Assembly (NCBI GenBank): GCA_020635055.1
Contig: JACKAN010000008.1
Coordinates: 1-64,000 of the forward strand
Direction: 5' to 3'
Source: Pseudobdellovibrionaceae bacterium
GTDB taxonomy: Bacteria; Bdellovibrionota; Bdellovibrionia; Bdellovibrionales; UBA1609
DNA: 64,000 bases
How positions within the stretch are numbered: the first letter of the stretch is position 1; each line of letters begins with the position of its first letter. This document shows positions 61,742 through 64,000 of this stretch, in pieces. Position numbers and translations under genes: made by a program. Below the pieces are notes generated by a model that saw nothing but the letters and a program-made list of their open reading frames with translations, was not told where the DNA came from and did not search any database.

Positions 61742-62635
61742 TTAAACAGCCATGTTCTTAAGTCTATAAATGCGATCTTCCAACTTTGGATGAGTTGAAA
61801 AGAACTCCATAAAAGAGCGGCTTCGCTTGCTGGATATCTTTAAAGAGGCGACAGATTGTTGATCGGGTTCAATTAATTCTTGAGTGCGAGTTAGGCGTTC
61901 CAGTGCCGCAATCATGCTGTCGCGTCCTGCCAAGCGAGCACCACCATAATCCGCTCTATATTCTCTCCAGCGTGAAAATGCACTGACCACTAAAGAGCCC
62001 AGTAAGCTTAAGGCAATTTGTAATACCATAACTAATCCAAAATGAACCATAGGTCGAGCGCGCTCATCCATCTGATTTGAAATAGCACTCGCTAACAAGC
62101 GGGCGATAATCATTACTAATGTATTAATAATTCCTTGGATGAGAGTCATGGTAACCATATCGCCATTTGCAATGTGAGCAACTTCATGGGCCAGTACACC
62201 CTCAACTTCCTTTTCATTCATTCGCTCTAGTAGCCCAGAGGAAACGGCTACCAGTGAGTTATTTCGTGAGGGACCAGTAGCAAAGGCGTTGACCTCAGGG
62301 CTGCTGTATACACCCACTTCGGGCATATTTTTTAGCCCTGCATTTTTCGCTAAATTGTGAACTGTATTGACTAAATTATTTAGTGGTCCACTGCTGTTTT
62401 TGGGGTCGATGATCTTAACCCCCATGGTCATCTTGGCTAGGAATTTGGACATAAAAAGGGAGATAAAGGATCCGCCCATGCCAAAAAGGCCACAGAAAAT
62501 AACTAAACCTGAAAGTGTATTTGGCTCTATTTGAATACCAAAAAATACACTAATCAAATTTATTGTTATAGTAATTGTCGTCATGACAAGAATATTTACC
62601 AGCACAAAAAATGTGATTCTTTTTACTAGTGTCAC
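61742..62635 (-). CDS. htpX: Protease HtpX
   Basis: A 297-residue membrane zinc protease for quality control of membrane proteins. Two N-terminal membrane helices (about 8-30 and 41-65) are followed by the catalytic motif AHEVAHIANGD (His150, Glu151, His154), two further helices (about 160-218), and the third ligand Glu225 in RWREYRADYGGARL. Start is GTG 62635 with GGAGG just upstream. The EamA transporter gene follows after 2 nt. The 166-nt gap before the next gene holds divergent promoters. Confidence 0.94.
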   Translation of the reverse strand: MTLVKRITFFVLVNILVMTTITITINLISVFFGIQIEPNTLSGLVIFCGLFGMGGSFISLFMSKFLAKMTMGVKIIDPKNSSGPLNNLVNTVHNLAKNAGLKNMPEVGVYSSPEVNAFATGPSRNNSLVAVSSGLLERMNEKEVEGVLAHEVAHIANGDMVTMTLIQGIINTLVMIIARLLASAISNQMDERARPMVHFGLVMVLQIALSLLGSLVVSAFSRWREYRADYGGARLAGRDSMIAALERLTRTQELIEPDQQSVASLKISSKRSRSFMEFFSTHPKLEDRIYRLKNMAV

Positions 62636-62801
62636 AAATCCTCCTTAGAAATCATCCACTAAAGTCCTGCTTTAATAATGATTTTTTAATTATTAAGTGA
62701 AAAATAGGTCTTAATTTTAAATTGTCAATGAAATCTGGGTGTAAATAATTATATTATTAACTAACACACTTAAAATTAAGTAAATTGCGGAGGTGAGTAA
62801 G

Positions 62802-64000
62802 GTGTTATTAATATTCCACGGGGTTTCATTACTTTTATTTGTTGCAATTGGTGTAGTTTATCTATTTTGGCCCCCAGTAATAAATTCACTATTTCTATTT
62901 GTTCCGGTTTATTTAATTGGATTGATGGACTCAATTCAGAATAAACAGGCGGTGAGAAGAAATTTTCCACTTATAGGCAATTTGCGCTACTTTTTTGAGT
63001 TGATTCGCCCTGAATTACAACAGTATTTTGTGGAGTCTAACCACAGTGGCAGACCCATTCCAAGAGAATTCCGTTCTGTGGTTTACCAAAGAGCAAAAGG
63101 TCAACTTGAGAGCCTCCCTTTTGGCACACAAAGAGATGTGATGTCCGAGGGACATGAGTGGATTCAACATTCTATGAATCCTCAACATGTAGAGGATACT
63201 GAATTAAGGGTCAAAATAGGAGGACCTCAATGTCTTAAACCCTATAGTGCTAGTATTTTTAATATTTCAGCTATGAGCTATGGAGCCCTCAGTAAAAATG
63301 CCATAATGGCACTCAATAAAGGAGCCAAAGAAGCTCAATTCTACCACAATACTGGTGAAGGTGGAATTAGCCCCTATCATTTACAAGGGGGAGATCTCGT
63401 TTGGCAAATAGGTACAGGATATTTTGGCTGTAGAACAAAGGATGGTAACTTCTGTGAAAAATCTTTTGCTGAAAAATCACAACTTGAGCAAGTAAAAATG
63501 ATAGAAATAAAAATTTCTCAAGGTGCAAAACCAGGCAAAGGTGGTTTTTTACCAGGATCGAAAGTCACTCAAGAGATTGCTGATATCCGCGGACTGGAAA
63601 TTGGGAAAGATGTGATTTCCCCAGCTAAACATACTGCATTTTCTGGCCCCAGTAGCTTAATAAATTTCATCCAAAAACTAAGGGAATTGAGTGGTGGAAA
63701 GCCCATAGGTTTTAAATTTTGTGTGGGTCGCAAATCTGAATTTATTGCCATTTGTAAGGAGATGGTGAGCAAGCAAATCTTTCCAGACTTTATTACTGTG
63801 GATGGTGGTGAGGGAGGAACGGGTGCTGCGCCTTTAGAGTTTGCTAATTCTGTTGGCTTACCCTTAGATGAGGGCTTGGCTTTTGTAGTGGATACTCTAG
63901 AGGGCTTTGACTTAAAAAATCAAATTAAAGTTATTACGGCCGGCAAAGTGTTTACATCATTTCATATGCTTTCTAAATTGGCTTTGGGTGCGGATGTTGT
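62802..64000 (+). CDS. FMN-binding glutamate synthase family protein, C-terminus cut by window edge
   Basis: An open frame from GTG 62802 (GGAGG 8 nt upstream) to the edge (about 399 codons). An N-terminal ~45-residue hydrophobic segment (LLIFHGVSLLLFVAIGVVYL and a second helix) is followed by a glutamate synthase central barrel: ISAMSYGALSKNAI, NTGEGGISPYH, the substrate/FMN strand GKPIGFKFCVGRK and VDGGEGGTGAAPLEF. FGCRTKDGNFC is a Cys pair that could bind an Fe-S cluster. The amidotransferase half of GltB is absent, so it is a stand-alone GltB2-like oxidoreductase of uncertain reaction. TTGTCA-17-ATAATT (62722-62750) is a possible promoter. Confidence 0.88.
   Translation, partial: MLLIFHGVSLLLFVAIGVVYLFWPPVINSLFLFVPVYLIGLMDSIQNKQAVRRNFPLIGNLRYFFELIRPELQQYFVESNHSGRPIPREFRSVVYQRAKGQLESLPFGTQRDVMSEGHEWIQHSMNPQHVEDTELRVKIGGPQCLKPYSASIFNISAMSYGALSKNAIMALNKGAKEAQFYHNTGEGGISPYHLQGGDLVWQIGTGYFGCRTKDGNFCEKSFAEKSQLEQVKMIEIKISQGAKPGKGGFLPGSKVTQEIADIRGLEIGKDVISPAKHTAFSGPSSLINFIQKLRELSGGKPIGFKFCVGRKSEFIAICKEMVSKQIFPDFITVDGGEGGTGAAPLEFANSVGLPLDEGLAFVVDTLEGFDLKNQIKVITAGKVFTSFHMLSKLALGADV

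Noticed and set aside
1..64000. Insertion sequences, prophage, CRISPR arrays, rRNA
   Set aside because: I looked for transposase, integrase and phage motifs, spaced repeats and rRNA signatures and saw none.

Overview
The window is AT-rich chromosomal DNA from a Gram-negative bacterium (about one third G+C by eye). It encodes outer-membrane lipoprotein maturation (Lnt), many lipoproteins, a lytic transglycosylase, HtpX, FeoAB and PutA. The combination of a eukaryotic-type S-adenosylmethionine decarboxylase with SpeE, an RDD/rhomboid pair, fused membrane/aminopropyltransferase proteins and many secreted proteases and orphan lipoproteins suggests a Bdellovibrio-like member of the Bdellovibrionota. 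That placement is inference from gene content, not from a marker gene.

Layout. 1-8.3 kb: a secreted zinc peptidase cut by the left edge, an alpha/beta hydrolase, two glycosyltransferases, an A-type Fe-S carrier, a cysteine desulfurase and an ABC1-family kinase. 8.3-16.4 kb: a CinA-like protein, a Na/Pi cotransporter, a glycosyltransferase, a polyamine operon (AdoMetDC-SpeE-TrmH-like methyltransferase), QueF, a NYN nuclease and tRNA-Arg(TCG). 16.4-22.6 kb: a looser accessory segment with long non-coding gaps. It holds a c-type cytochrome gene split by a 35-bp tandem duplication, a two-repeat secreted protein and an exported protein with SelO-like kinase-fold motifs. 22.6-38.9 kb: a giant lipoprotein, oligopeptidase B, a fluoride channel, a Fis-type regulator, an S41 peptidase homologue lacking its lysine, a TPR protein, RDD and rhomboid membrane proteins, and PutA. 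38.9-47.3 kb: a response regulator, a structured intergenic element, a matrixin-like lipoprotein, a coiled-coil protein fused to an Hsp20 domain, and several orphan proteins and lipoproteins. 47.3-64 kb: MutS2-Lnt, a zinc-ribbon membrane protein, a subtilase, FeoA-FeoB, a fused membrane/aminopropyltransferase-like protein, Slt, an EamA transporter, HtpX and an FMN glutamate-synthase-like protein cut by the right edge.

Working together. Transcription units are short, and many convergent genes overlap at their stop codons. Several genes have no Shine-Dalgarno sequence but have a -10 box 6-8 nt before the start codon, which suggests leaderless mRNAs. The strongest leads are the duplication-broken cytochrome gene, the exported SelO-like protein, the Hsp20/coiled-coil fusion and the leaderless promoters. 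No insertion sequence, prophage, integrase or CRISPR array was seen.
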